Shown here in pieces: positions 15,702-24,416 of a stretch of 64,000 nt of DNA (the first letter of the stretch is position 1; each line of letters starts with the position of its first letter). Position numbers and translations under genes: made by a program. The notes under the pieces were generated by a model. That model was not told the DNA's origin, did no database searches, and saw only the letters and a list, made by a program, of their open reading frames with translations. Source of the stretch: Allofournierella_A excrementavium (GTDB lineage Bacteria > Bacillota > Clostridia > Oscillospirales > Ruminococcaceae); assembly GCA_019120375.1 (NCBI GenBank), contig DWVE01000051.1, forward strand, positions 1 to 64,000. The letters run 5' to 3'.

Positions 15702-16829
15702 TCACTCCGCGGCCTCGGCCCACTGCCGAAGCGCGTCCAGCCGTCCGGGCAGGTTGTCGGCAAAGCGCTCCGCCACCTCCAGCACCACCACGTCCGGCAC
15801 CTCGGGCTGCCATTCCAGCAGCGTCTCGGGCTGCATCTGGTTGCCGTGGAGCACCGTGGTGCTTTCAAAGCCCTGGGCCAGCCAGGGGGCCAATGCCTCG
15901 CCGAAGCTGTCCCGCGCAAGGAGCAGGCTGCCCTCGCCCTCGCCGGCGTAGCGGGCGATCTCGCCCCCCACCTCCCACAGGGTGCACTCGGCGGGCACGG
16001 CATCCAGCGCCCAGTACACGTCGTCGGTGCACCACGCCCAGCTGCCGCACATGTTGGCAAGGTCGGTGAGAGGGGCCTTTTCCGGGTCGGCGGCCATCTC
16101 CGGCCAGGCGGCGGCATAGGGCTTGTCCAGCGCCTCCAGCGTCAGCTGGGCGGCCAGCCAGGCCCCCGCCTCGTTCCAGTGGGTGTCGTACTTATAATAG
16201 ACCTGCCGTTCCAGCGCCGCGTCCTCCAGCTCTTCCAGCGGGAAGAGCACCGGCACGCCCGTTTCGGCCAAGGTGTTCGCCAGCGCCTCCACCCGGGTGG
16301 GCCGGCTCACCACCGGCACACTGTCTGGCATATAGCGGCTGTAGACCCCCTCTTTCGCGGGGGCGAACAGCAGCAGAAGGCGGCTGCCCTTGGCGGCAAG
16401 GGCGTCGTTCAGCGCTGTCAGGGAGTCGGCCATGGCCTGCGTCTCCCCGGCGGTGTAGGCGGTGAGGCCCTGGTAGTCGGAGAGGCTCTTGGAGTCGGAC
16501 ACGTCCTTCAAAAAGAGCCACCCCTCCTTGCCCAGCAGCACGTTGGTGGAGTCCAGCGTGCCCACCAGCCGGTCCGCCCCGGACTTGAGGGTCAAAAACT
16601 GGTTGCGGAAGGGGGCGTGGTCTCCCAGCCACTCCTCAAAGGCGGCGGGCCAGCCGTCCACCCCGTCCGCCAGGGAGGGGAAGGCGGCCAGGGTGCGGTT
16701 TTCGTAGTTGGTGGTGTCGCACACCGTCCGGGCCAGCGGCCACAGGAGGCAGGGCCCCGCCAGCAGGGCGGCGAACCCGCCCACCAGCAGCCGCCGGGCG
16801 CCTTTGCGCTCTTTCACAGCATCGGGCAT
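15702..16829 (-). CDS. DHHW/AlgX-AlgJ-like SGNH-fold protein
   Basis: 375 residues with an N-terminal membrane anchor (about 13-34) and an extracytoplasmic domain of the AlgJ/AlgX/DHHW type: WLGDHAPFRNQF, YKYDTHWNEAGAWLAA (the DTHW catalytic-site motif) and RDSFGEALAPW (SGNH serine block). Such proteins transfer acetyl groups to secreted polysaccharides together with an MBOAT protein. The MBOAT gene lies 15 bases upstream in the same operon, so the pair probably O-acetylates a cell-surface polymer. The acceptor is unknown; the glycan locus at 28-50 kb is a candidate only by proximity. Confidence 0.87.
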   Translation of the reverse strand: MPDAVKERKGARRLLVGGFAALLAGPCLLWPLARTVCDTTNYENRTLAAFPSLADGVDGWPAAFEEWLGDHAPFRNQFLTLKSGADRLVGTLDSTNVLLGKEGWLFLKDVSDSKSLSDYQGLTAYTAGETQAMADSLTALNDALAAKGSRLLLLFAPAKEGVYSRYMPDSVPVVSRPTRVEALANTLAETGVPVLFPLEELEDAALERQVYYKYDTHWNEAGAWLAAQLTLEALDKPYAAAWPEMAADPEKAPLTDLANMCGSWAWCTDDVYWALDAVPAECTLWEVGGEIARYAGEGEGSLLLARDSFGEALAPWLAQGFESTTVLHGNQMQPETLLEWQPEVPDVVVLEVAERFADNLPGRLDALRQWAEAAE

Positions 16830-16844
16830 CTTCCTCGCCTCCTT

Positions 16845-18251
16845 TTAGAATCGGAAATAGATGAAGGGGTTGTAGGTGCCGCTCACCAGCAGCACCAGGC
16901 AGGCAAAGCCCAGCGCCAGCAGCACCGCGGTCTGGGCCCAGCCGGCGGGCCGCCGGTCATAGAGGGCGGCCTTGAAGCGGGGCCACAGCGCCTGGGCCGG
17001 GCCGCAGAGCAAAAGCCCCGCCGCCAGCAGCACCAGGGTGCGCCCGTCGATGTAGCGGCTCACCGGCCAGGCGGCAAAGCCCGCAGCGGGCACCACCATG
17101 GCCTTCAGCCACAAAAGCCCCGCCCGCAGGCCCGGCGCGCGGAAGATGACCCAGCCGAACAGCACACAGAGCAGGGTGTAGACCCGTGCCAGCGGCTTCG
17201 GCGCTTTCGCCAGCGGCTTTTTCAGCGCCGTGCGCTCCAGCACCTGCAAAAAGGCGTACCACGCGCCCCAGGCCACGAACTGCCAGCTGGCCCCGTGCCA
17301 CAGGCCGGTGGCCAGAAACACCACGCAGACGTTGAACAGGGTGCGCAGCTGCCCCTTGCGGTTGCCGCCCAGGGGGATGTAGAGGTATTCCTTGAACCAG
17401 CTGGAGAGGGTCATGTGCCAGCGCCGCCAGAATTCGCCGATGCTGGCCGAAAGATAGGGATAATCGAAGTTTTCGGGGAAGGTGAAGCCGAACATGGCCC
17501 CGAGGCCGATGGCCATGTCGGAATAACCGGAAAAGTCATAGTAGATCTGCAGCCCGTAATAGAGCGCCCCCAGCCAGGCCACGGCGGTGCCCACCCCGGC
17601 GGGGTCCAGGGCGAACACCTCGTCCGCCTTGGCGGCAAAGCAGTTGGCCAGAATGACCTTTTTGGCAAGGCCGTACAAAAAGCGCTTGACGCCGAAGGAA
17701 AAACCCTGGGCCGTCACGGTGCGGCTGCGCAGCTGGGCTTCCACATCGGTGTAGCGCACGATGGGCCCCGCCACCAGCTGGGGGAAAAAGCTGATGTAGA
17801 GCGCCAGCAGAAACCAGTTTTTCTGGGGCTCGATGCGCCGGCGGTAGAGGTCGATGACATAGCTCATGGCCTGGAAGGTGTAAAAACTGATGCCCAGGGG
17901 CAGGGCGATGTCCCGCATGGGCAGCACCTGCCGGCCCAAAAGCCCCGCCAGGGTGTCGGCGGCAAAGCCGTAATATTTATAGTAGCCCAGCAGCGCGAGG
18001 TTCGCCGCCACCACCGCCGCCAGCACCAGCGAACGGCCCCGGCCGGAGAAGGGGGCGAGGGCCAGCCCGCCCAGATAGTTCAGGGTGATGGAGGCCAGCA
18101 TCAAAAGGATGTACACCGGCTCGCCCCAGGCGTAAAAGAAAAGGCTGACCGCCAGCAGCAGGGCGTTTTTGCCCCAGCCGGGCACAAGGCGGTAGACCAC
18201 CAGCACCACCGGCAGAAAGATCCACAAAAAAACAAGGCTCGAAAACAACAT
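16845..18251 (-). CDS. MBOAT-family O-acyltransferase (AlgI/DltB-like)
   Basis: 468 residues with about ten membrane segments. Family blocks are GISFYTFQAMSYVIDLYR, FFPQLVAGPIVR, DFSGYSDMAIGLG, FWRRWHMTLSSWFKEYLYIPLGGNRKG and LWHGASWQF, whose histidine is the presumed catalytic residue. It would carry acyl groups across the membrane to the adjacent DHHW/AlgX-like protein. ATG 18251 gives the canonical LFSSLVFLWIFLPVVL start; the open frame upstream to 18473 crosses the promoter and is rejected. The absence of dltA/dltC nearby argues against a DltB role. Confidence 0.94.
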   Translation of the reverse strand: MLFSSLVFLWIFLPVVLVVYRLVPGWGKNALLLAVSLFFYAWGEPVYILLMLASITLNYLGGLALAPFSGRGRSLVLAAVVAANLALLGYYKYYGFAADTLAGLLGRQVLPMRDIALPLGISFYTFQAMSYVIDLYRRRIEPQKNWFLLALYISFFPQLVAGPIVRYTDVEAQLRSRTVTAQGFSFGVKRFLYGLAKKVILANCFAAKADEVFALDPAGVGTAVAWLGALYYGLQIYYDFSGYSDMAIGLGAMFGFTFPENFDYPYLSASIGEFWRRWHMTLSSWFKEYLYIPLGGNRKGQLRTLFNVCVVFLATGLWHGASWQFVAWGAWYAFLQVLERTALKKPLAKAPKPLARVYTLLCVLFGWVIFRAPGLRAGLLWLKAMVVPAAGFAAWPVSRYIDGRTLVLLAAGLLLCGPAQALWPRFKAALYDRRPAGWAQTAVLLALGFACLVLLVSGTYNPFIYFRF

Positions 18252-18323
18252 CGGCGGCCCATCCTCCCGCATTTTTCGCTTTGGCCGGGCGGCAGAAAAG
18301 GCCGCCCTGTGCACGCTGGTGCC

Positions 18324-18352
18324 ATTATAGCATATTTGCCCGCCCGCTGCAA
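18324..18352 (-). promoter_or_regulatory. Promoter of the MBOAT-DHHW operon
   Basis: TTGCAG and TATAAT, 17-base spacing, on the minus strand; leader about 65 bases. Confidence 0.7.
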
Positions 18353-18373
18353 AAAGCGGCGCGGGGAAAATCA

Positions 18374-18402
18374 TTGCCAGAAGCAGTCCTGTGGGATATA
18401 AT
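18374..18402 (+). promoter_or_regulatory. Promoter of the SEDS gene
   Basis: TTGCCA and TATAAT, 17-base spacing, the same hexamers as the sensor-operon promoter. Back to back with the MBOAT promoter, 22 bases apart. Confidence 0.8.
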
Positions 18403-18435
18403 AAAGCAATGACCAACTTTTGAAAGGGGGTGCGG

Positions 18436-19620
18436 ATGGTGTTCAAGGTCATCCGACAATACTTCAAGGCCACCGACCGGGCCTACATCGCCACCTGTGT
18501 GTTCTGCTCGGTGCTCAGCGTCATCACTCTGATCAGCCTGGGGCAGGCGGCGGGGGGCTTCGCCCGTGACGCGTTTGACGGCTCCATCACCGGCCTGGGC
18601 AGCTACCGCAACGCCTTTGTGCAGGGGGTGGCCAGCATGCTGGGCCTTGTGTGCGCCATCGTGCTCTCCTGCATCGACTACCGCAGTCTGGCCCGCATCT
18701 GGCCGGTGCACGTGGTGGGCACCTGGACGCTGGTGCTGCTCACCCTCACCCATCTGAGAATCGGCCCGCTGACCCTCGGCTGGCACCCCGAAGGCACCGA
18801 CAACTACAGCTGGATCCGCCTTGGGCCCCTGAGCCTGCAGCCCACCGAGCTTGCAAAGATCAGCTTCATCCTCACCTTCGCCATGCATCTGGACAATGTG
18901 CGCGAGCACATCAACGAGCCAAAAACGCTGGCAAAGCTGCTGGCCCACATCCTGGCCACCGTGGCGGTGGTGCACATCCAGGGCGACGACGGCACCGCTA
19001 TCGTCTTCGGCACCATCGGCTGCATGATGCTTTTCGCGGCGGGGCTCTCCTGGAAATACATCCTCTCGGCCATCGCCCTGGGGGTCACGGGGCTTTCCCT
19101 CATCATCGGCTTTTTCCCCGACGCGCTCAAGGGCTATCAGGTAGACCGCATCATGGCCCTGCTCTATCCCGACCAGTACCCGGACATCGCCCGCCAGCAG
19201 CTGGGCGGCATGACGGCCATCGGCTCGGGGCAGATCTTCGGCCGGGGCTTTTTCTCCGACGACCACTATTCGGTCATCAACGCCCAGGACGACTTCATGT
19301 TCAGCTATCTGGCCGAGTGCATCGGCTTTGTGGGCTGTGTGATCGTGCTGGGGGCGCTGTTCTTCATCGCCATCCGCACCCTCACCACCGGCCTGCGCAG
19401 CGAGGACCACATCGGCACCTACATCTGCACCGGCGTGTTCGCGGCCATCGCGTGGCAGATCATCATCAACCTGGGCATGAACCTGTCGCTGCTGCCGGTG
19501 ATCGGCGTCACGCTGCCTTTCTTTTCGGCGGGCGGCACCAGCGCGCTGATGATGTACCTCTGCGTGGGGCTTGTGATGAGCGTTTATATGCATAATAAAC
19601 AAAAACTTTTCAGCGACTGA
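18436..19620 (+). CDS. SEDS-family protein (RodA/FtsW/SpoVE type peptidoglycan polymerase)
   Basis: 394 residues with about ten membrane segments. Diagnostic blocks are SWIRLGPLSLQPTELAKI, the extracytoplasmic loop with DFMFSYLAECIGFVG, and LPVIGVTLPFFSAGGTSALMMY. SEDS proteins polymerise lipid II with a class B PBP; the length and the weak N terminus fit RodA better than FtsW, but there is no mre, pbp or division gene beside it to decide. ATG 18436 lies five bases after AGGGGG. A terminator follows, so it is transcribed alone. Confidence 0.92.
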   Translation: MVFKVIRQYFKATDRAYIATCVFCSVLSVITLISLGQAAGGFARDAFDGSITGLGSYRNAFVQGVASMLGLVCAIVLSCIDYRSLARIWPVHVVGTWTLVLLTLTHLRIGPLTLGWHPEGTDNYSWIRLGPLSLQPTELAKISFILTFAMHLDNVREHINEPKTLAKLLAHILATVAVVHIQGDDGTAIVFGTIGCMMLFAAGLSWKYILSAIALGVTGLSLIIGFFPDALKGYQVDRIMALLYPDQYPDIARQQLGGMTAIGSGQIFGRGFFSDDHYSVINAQDDFMFSYLAECIGFVGCVIVLGALFFIAIRTLTTGLRSEDHIGTYICTGVFAAIAWQIIINLGMNLSLLPVIGVTLPFFSAGGTSALMMYLCVGLVMSVYMHNKQKLFSD

Positions 19621-19642
19621 CCCTTTGCCAAAACGTACAAAG

Positions 19643-19699
19643 CGGCGGGGCGCGCGGGCCTTTTCAAGGGCTTTGCGCGCCCCGCCGAATCTTTTTTTC
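19643..19699 (+). terminator. Terminator after the SEDS gene
   Basis: A 13-bp stem (cggcggggcgcgc / gcgcgccccgccg) closes a 19-base loop that itself can pair, followed by a run of seven T. Confidence 0.85.
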
Positions 19700-19815
19700 G
19701 CGCCTTTCATAAAATTGTGAAATAAAACGGCGCGGCCGTTCGTCTTATAGATACAAACGCACGAAACCAAGCGGTTTTCGAGATACAAACTTTTTGACCC
19801 GAGGAGGGGTGTTCA

Positions 19816-20154
19816 ATGCGGTGGATGTGGATCATTCCGGGCCTTCTGATGGCCCTTGCGGCAATTGGTCTGATCGGGGTGTGGGGACGCAGGTTCCGCC
19901 GCCCGGCCAAAGGAGAAGTGAGCCTGATGGCCACGGTGAAACGGGTGGCGGCTTCCGGTGCGGACCGGGTGCCCGTGACCTTTGTGGCCCGCGGGCAGGA
20001 GATCGCCCTCACGGTGCCCGAGCACCTGGCGCGGCAGCTGTTCCCCGGCCAGCGGGGCGTTCTGACTTACAGCGGCACCGAGTTCATCTACTTCGTGCCC
20101 CGGGAGGAACTCTTCACCGACGACGGCACCGACAGCCTTTTGCAGGTGTCCTGA
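19816..20154 (+). CDS. DUF2500-like small membrane-anchored protein
   Basis: 112 residues: one N-terminal membrane helix (about 5-24) and a small beta-rich domain (VSLMATVKRVAA ... RVPVTFVARGQEIALTVPEHLARQLFPGQRGVLTYSGTEFIYF), the pattern of DUF2500 proteins. No function is known for that family. The start ATG follows GAGGAGGGG. It is flanked by terminators on both sides, so it forms a single-gene unit; the sequence before it (19700-19815) is A/T-rich but shows no clear -35/-10 pair. Confidence 0.8.
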   Translation: MRWMWIIPGLLMALAAIGLIGVWGRRFRRPAKGEVSLMATVKRVAASGADRVPVTFVARGQEIALTVPEHLARQLFPGQRGVLTYSGTEFIYFVPREELFTDDGTDSLLQVS

Positions 20155-20173
20155 CGAAAAAATCAACCCTTTC

Positions 20174-20208
20174 CCAGCCGCCGGAGATTCCGGCGGCTGG
20201 CTTTTTTT
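20174..20208 (+). terminator. Terminator after the DUF2500-like gene
   Basis: Stem ccagccgccgg / ccggcggctgg, loop agatt, then CTTTTTTT. Confidence 0.92.
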
Positions 20209-20244
20209 GCCGCCGGCGGGCGGCTTTTTCTTTGCCGCCGGATG

Positions 20245-20253
20245 TGCTATAAT
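20245..20253 (+). promoter_or_regulatory. Extended -10 promoter of the GT-C gene
   Basis: TGCTATAAT within TGTGCTATAATATT, the same extended -10 as at 11901-11910. The -35 region (TTTTTC) is weak. Confidence 0.55.
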
Positions 20254-20293
20254 ATTACAAATATACGCAAAAACCGAAAGGGGGCGCCGCGGG

Positions 20294-21763
20294 GTGCAAA
20301 ACAGGCTGGAAAAGCTCTTCTGGGGCGGGTTTGCCCTTCTCTGGGGCTGGATCGTCCTGAACAGCGTTTTCCGCTGGGAGCACAACGGCCCGGCGGCCTT
20401 TGCCGTGGGCGCGGCGCTGGCGGCGGGGGTCTGGGCCCTCTCCAAATGGGTGCTGCCCCGGCTGAACGGCCTCTCCCAAAAGCGCTGGCGCGTTTTGTTC
20501 TGCACCGCTTTCGCCCTTTATGCCGCCGCCTTCGCGGTGATGGCCTGGCTGCTGGCCGAGGTGCCCATCATGGACCAGGAGGTGGTGCTGCGCACCCTCT
20601 CGGACCTGTTGGACGACGGGCGCTTCGGGGTGTGGAGCGGCTACTACATCGTCTGCAATAACAACCTGGGCCTTGCCCTTGTGCTGGGCGGCTGGTACTG
20701 GCTGGCCGGCCTCGTCGGCTTTGAGCCGGACTCCACCCTCATGGGGGTGGCCCCGGGCATTGCGCTGAACGTGCTGGCGCTGCTTTTCTCGGTGGCCCTG
20801 CTCTGCCTGCTGGCGCGGCGCGTGCTCAAGACAAACGCCGCGGTGGCGCTGGTCTTTGTGCTCTGCGCGGCCTTTGCCCCCTTCTGGCTGTACAGCCCCT
20901 GCTTTTATTCCGACACCCTCTCCATGCCCTTCGGCCTGCTGGCCCTTCTGGCCTTTGAGGCATGGCAGCGGGAAGAGCGCCGCGCCCGCCGCCTTTTGCT
21001 TGCCGCGGGGGCGGGGGCGGCGGTGTTCTTCGGCTACGCCGTCAAGGGCAGCGTGGCTGTGCTCGCCGTGGCGCTGGCCATCCAGTTCTTCTTGCGGGCC
21101 AAACCCCGGCGTGCGCTGGCGGCCCTGGCCGCCATGGCGGTGACGCTGGGCCTTTTGGCGGGCGGCTACCGCCTGTGGCAGCGGGCATGGCTCATCGACT
21201 GGACCGAGGAAGAGGCCCTGGGCCTGCCCATCCAGCTGTGGTTCTGCTACGGCAGCCACGACGACGGCAACTATTCCCAGGCCGACTACGAGGCCGCCAT
21301 GACGGTGGATACCATCGCCGAGCGCAAGGAACTCTTGAACGCGCGCATCGCGGCCAACTACGCCTCTTACTCTCCGCTGGAACTGGCGGAGTTCATGACC
21401 CGCAAGGCGGCCATCACCTGGGGCGACGGGCTTTACAACGCCGAGGAGTTCCTGGCCACCCCCCAGCGGGCCAACTGGACCCACACCTTCATCCTGGAGG
21501 GCCAGCCGGGCTATATGCCGCTGGTCTACTATTGTCAGGCTTATCTCTACATGATGCAGCTGCTGGTGCTGGCATGCGCGGTGCGCGCCGTGCGCCGGCC
21601 CGCCGCCGGCACGGTGATGCTGGCGGGGGTGAGCGTCACCGGCCTCATCCTGTTCTTGAGCCTGTGGGAGACGAAGGCCCGCTATGCCTTCAACTTCACC
21701 CCGTTGTTGCTGCTGCTGGCGGCCGCGGCCCTGATGCCGCCGGCGGCAGAGGAGAAAGCGTGA
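20294..21763 (+). CDS. Multi-spanning GT-C-type glycosyltransferase-like membrane protein
   Basis: 489 residues with roughly ten or more hydrophobic segments and a C-terminal soluble loop (about 315-420) before the last helices. The first large loop contains EVPIMDQEVV, reminiscent of the catalytic acidic loop of PMT/GT39-like enzymes using lipid-linked sugars. GTG 20294 lies nine bases after AAAGGGGG and gives the start VQNRLEK; codons further upstream fall in the promoter. The GT2 gene follows after 16 bases and AAAGGAGG, so a lipid-linked sugar could be made by one and transferred outside by the other. Substrate unknown. Confidence 0.78.
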   Translation: MQNRLEKLFWGGFALLWGWIVLNSVFRWEHNGPAAFAVGAALAAGVWALSKWVLPRLNGLSQKRWRVLFCTAFALYAAAFAVMAWLLAEVPIMDQEVVLRTLSDLLDDGRFGVWSGYYIVCNNNLGLALVLGGWYWLAGLVGFEPDSTLMGVAPGIALNVLALLFSVALLCLLARRVLKTNAAVALVFVLCAAFAPFWLYSPCFYSDTLSMPFGLLALLAFEAWQREERRARRLLLAAGAGAAVFFGYAVKGSVAVLAVALAIQFFLRAKPRRALAALAAMAVTLGLLAGGYRLWQRAWLIDWTEEEALGLPIQLWFCYGSHDDGNYSQADYEAAMTVDTIAERKELLNARIAANYASYSPLELAEFMTRKAAITWGDGLYNAEEFLATPQRANWTHTFILEGQPGYMPLVYYCQAYLYMMQLLVLACAVRAVRRPAAGTVMLAGVSVTGLILFLSLWETKARYAFNFTPLLLLLAAAALMPPAAEEKA

Positions 21764-21779
21764 AAAAGGAGGAGTCTTT

Positions 21780-22622
21780 GTGGAACAGCCCCTGGTAAGC
21801 GTGATCGTGCCGGTCTACAACGCCGGCGAACACATCGCCCGCTGCATCGAGAGCATCCGGCGGCAGAGCTATCAGAACCTGGAGATCATCATCGTCAACG
21901 ACGGGTCCAAGGACGTGAGCCTGCATGTCTGCGAGATGTACGCCCGGGTGGACAAGCGCATCCTGCTCATCGACAAGGCCAACAGCGGCGTGTCCGCCAC
22001 CCGCAATCTGGCCATGGAGATGGCGAAGGGCAAGTACCTGCAATTTGCGGACAGCGACGACTACCTCGCCCCCGATGCCACCCGCCTGCTGGTGGAGGCC
22101 GCCGAGGCCAACCAGACCGATCTGGTCATCGCCCCCTACTACCGGGTGGAGGAGACAAAGCCCCTCTTTGCCAAGGAGGGGGAGAGCTACCAGACCATCC
22201 AGCAGTTCGGCTTTCTGGAAAAGGGCTTTTACGACAAGCACGCCTTCGCCAAGGGCCTGATGAAGGAGCCCGCCAGCTTTTACTACGGCGTGATGTGGAA
22301 CAAGCTCTACCGGCGGGACATGGTGCAGAGCCGGGGCATCCAGTGCAGCGAGGAGCTTTGCTGGAGCGAGGACCTGCTGTTCAATCTGGAATACATCCGC
22401 TACGCCGCCCGCTTTTACGCCCTGGACGAGCCGGTGTATTACTATGTGAAGAACCCCCAGAGCCTCGTTTCCACCCAGGTGACCCTGCGCAACACCTTCA
22501 AGATCTTGTCGGTGAAGGCAAGCCTTTTCACCTATTATAAAAACCTCTACGAAGAGATGGGCCTCTACGAGGAGAACAAGCTCCAGATCTTCAAGTATCT
22601 GGTGGCGGTGGCCGAGGCCTGA
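21780..22622 (+). CDS. Family 2 glycosyltransferase
   Basis: 280 residues: VSVIVPVYNAGEHIARCIESI at the N terminus, IIVNDGSKD, NSGVSATRNLAMEMAKG, then the metal/nucleotide site DSDD (91-94), followed by an alpha-helical region with YYVKNPQSLVSTQ. No membrane segment. GTG start at 21780, eight bases after AAAGGAGG. It is coupled to the GT-C gene and resembles the GT2 set at 40-48 kb, although it lies on the opposite strand outside that locus. Confidence 0.92.
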   Translation: MEQPLVSVIVPVYNAGEHIARCIESIRRQSYQNLEIIIVNDGSKDVSLHVCEMYARVDKRILLIDKANSGVSATRNLAMEMAKGKYLQFADSDDYLAPDATRLLVEAAEANQTDLVIAPYYRVEETKPLFAKEGESYQTIQQFGFLEKGFYDKHAFAKGLMKEPASFYYGVMWNKLYRRDMVQSRGIQCSEELCWSEDLLFNLEYIRYAARFYALDEPVYYYVKNPQSLVSTQVTLRNTFKILSVKASLFTYYKNLYEEMGLYEENKLQIFKYLVAVAEA

Positions 22623-22672
22623 CTGCCTGCCAGTTCGTGCCGCTCTTTCCGCCATTTGGCGCGCTTCGCGGC

Positions 22673-22701
22673 TTTACACCGGCCGCCGCTTATGTTAGAA
22701 T
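22673..22701 (+). promoter_or_regulatory. Promoter of the CotH-VTC-DUF4956 cassette
   Basis: TTTACA and TAGAAT, exactly 17 bases apart. The start point near 22708 makes a TTG at 22713 almost leaderless and favours a downstream start for the first CotH gene. Confidence 0.72.
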
Positions 22702-22775
22702 AATCGGCGGACTTGCAGAAAAAATGCCTTTTTTGGCGGAAAGCGGGGCGGGAAGGCTTGAAAAGGACGCTGCGG

Positions 22776-24416
22776 ATGCTGCTTCTGGTGTTCTGCGTGG
22801 CGGCCCTGGCGGGCATCGCCCTGCTGCGCATGCGTCAGGACGCGGTCACCCTGCTGGGCGCGCGTCTGGCGGACGCCGAACAGCTGGCCTCCATCACCGC
22901 CCTGCCCCAGACTTCCGCCGAGGGCTGCGTGCTCCACTGGAACGGCGAGGTGCTGCCCTACGATTCTGCCCGGGGCGTCTATTGCCTGCCTCAGCCGCTG
23001 GACGGCAGCGCCACCGGCAGCCTTTCCACCACCTGGGGCCGGGTCTATCTGCCTGCGGACCAGTGGGCCCAGGGCCGTCAGGACGCCATGGCCGAAGGCC
23101 GGACGCTGGAAGTGTATGTGAGCGACGGCAAGCGCTGGTGCCGGCTGGAGGTGTATCTCTCCGGCGTGCCCGCCCTGGTGGTGCACACCCAGCGCAGCGT
23201 GCCCTACAAGCTGGACCCCCAGTACGTCAGCGGCACCATGGCCAGCCTGGACCTGGCCTTCAACTACGGCGAATACACCCTGTTCTGGCCGGAGGGCAAC
23301 TCCCGCAGCCAGACCGTCACGGGCAACATCGAATACCACTGGCGGGGCAACACCAACCTGTTGGCCAACAAAAAGTCTTACCGTCTGAACCTGCTGGACG
23401 CCAAAGGCCAGCCGGACGCGAAAGACCTGCTGGGCCTGGGGGAGGACGCCGACTGGTTCCTTCTGAACTTCGCCACCGACACCACCCGCGCCCGGGACAA
23501 GGTGGCCTGGCAGCTGTGGCAGCAGCTGGCGCAGCAGAACGAACACGACCTGCCGGGCATCCAGGTGGAGTACGTGGAACTGTATCTGGACGATACATAC
23601 ATGGGGCTCTACGGCATCGCCCGCCCCATCAGCCGGGACAGTTTGCAGCTCTCGGCCAATGACCTGCTTTATAAATGGCGCACCATGCCCATGGACCGCT
23701 CCATGCCCACCGCCGAGACCTTTGCGTCCCTGGAAGAGAATGAGAGCCTCTCCTGGGGCGTGTGGCTGGAGGTGGTCTGGCCCAAGACCTACACCGAGGG
23801 CGTGTGGCAGCCCATGGCGGACTATGTACGCCTCTACTACACGCCGGGCGCGCAGACCAGCTGGCAGCAGCTGGAAAGCACCACCAACCTGGACAATCTG
23901 CTGGATGTGTCGCTGTTCCGGCAGTTCGTCTGCGCGGCGGACAATTTCTCTTATAACCAGTACTTTTTGCAAAGCAGCGCCGACGGCCTTTACTACCGCA
24001 TCCCCTGGGATATGGATTATACGTTTGGCGATTATTACGATGAATTCTACTCTCTGGATATGACTTCCACCTTCCTGCCGGACATGGAGCTGGACACCCT
24101 CTATTATGCCGACAGCGGCCGGGCGCAGCAGCTCATCGCCCAGCGCTGGAGCGAACTGCGCGGCACGGTGCTCACCATGGAGAACGTGACCGCCCTGTTC
24201 GGGGCTGCGCAGGACCAGTTGACGGCCAGCGGGGCCCTGGGGCGGGACACGGCCCTCTGGGGCAATGCGGAGACCTACCCCTGGGAGTCTCATTTCCGCA
24301 CGCTGGACGCAGAGCAGACTTTGGAGTTCATGGAGCAGCGTCTGGCATTTCTGGACGATTACATGGCGGAGTACACCCCCGCCGACCGGGAGGCGTTCGA
24401 TGTATTACCGAAATGA
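22776..24416 (+). CDS. CotH-kinase-family secreted/membrane-anchored protein (first copy)
   Basis: 546 residues from ATG 22776 (eight bases after AAAGGA); an upstream TTG (22713 or 22758) is possible. An N-terminal hydrophobic anchor is followed by a beta-rich domain and the CotH kinase core: GNIEYHWRGNTNLLANKKSYRLNL, LLGLGEDADWFLLN, YVELYLDDTYMGLYGI and YYRIPWDMDYTFGD, whose acidic residues match the atypical-kinase site of CotH. CotH of Bacillus phosphorylates spore-coat proteins; non-sporing relatives carry it in envelope cassettes. The stop overlaps the VTC gene. The second copy at 25879 is clearly homologous along its whole length. Confidence 0.88.
   Translation: MLLLVFCVAALAGIALLRMRQDAVTLLGARLADAEQLASITALPQTSAEGCVLHWNGEVLPYDSARGVYCLPQPLDGSATGSLSTTWGRVYLPADQWAQGRQDAMAEGRTLEVYVSDGKRWCRLEVYLSGVPALVVHTQRSVPYKLDPQYVSGTMASLDLAFNYGEYTLFWPEGNSRSQTVTGNIEYHWRGNTNLLANKKSYRLNLLDAKGQPDAKDLLGLGEDADWFLLNFATDTTRARDKVAWQLWQQLAQQNEHDLPGIQVEYVELYLDDTYMGLYGIARPISRDSLQLSANDLLYKWRTMPMDRSMPTAETFASLEENESLSWGVWLEVVWPKTYTEGVWQPMADYVRLYYTPGAQTSWQQLESTTNLDNLLDVSLFRQFVCAADNFSYNQYFLQSSADGLYYRIPWDMDYTFGDYYDEFYSLDMTSTFLPDMELDTLYYADSGRAQQLIAQRWSELRGTVLTMENVTALFGAAQDQLTASGALGRDTALWGNAETYPWESHFRTLDAEQTLEFMEQRLAFLDDYMAEYTPADREAFDVLPK

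Noticed and set aside
22713..22775. TTG start at 22713 for the first CotH protein
   Set aside because: It lies only about five bases after the predicted transcription start and has no ribosome site; ATG 22776 has AAAGGA at good spacing. Kept as an alternative only.
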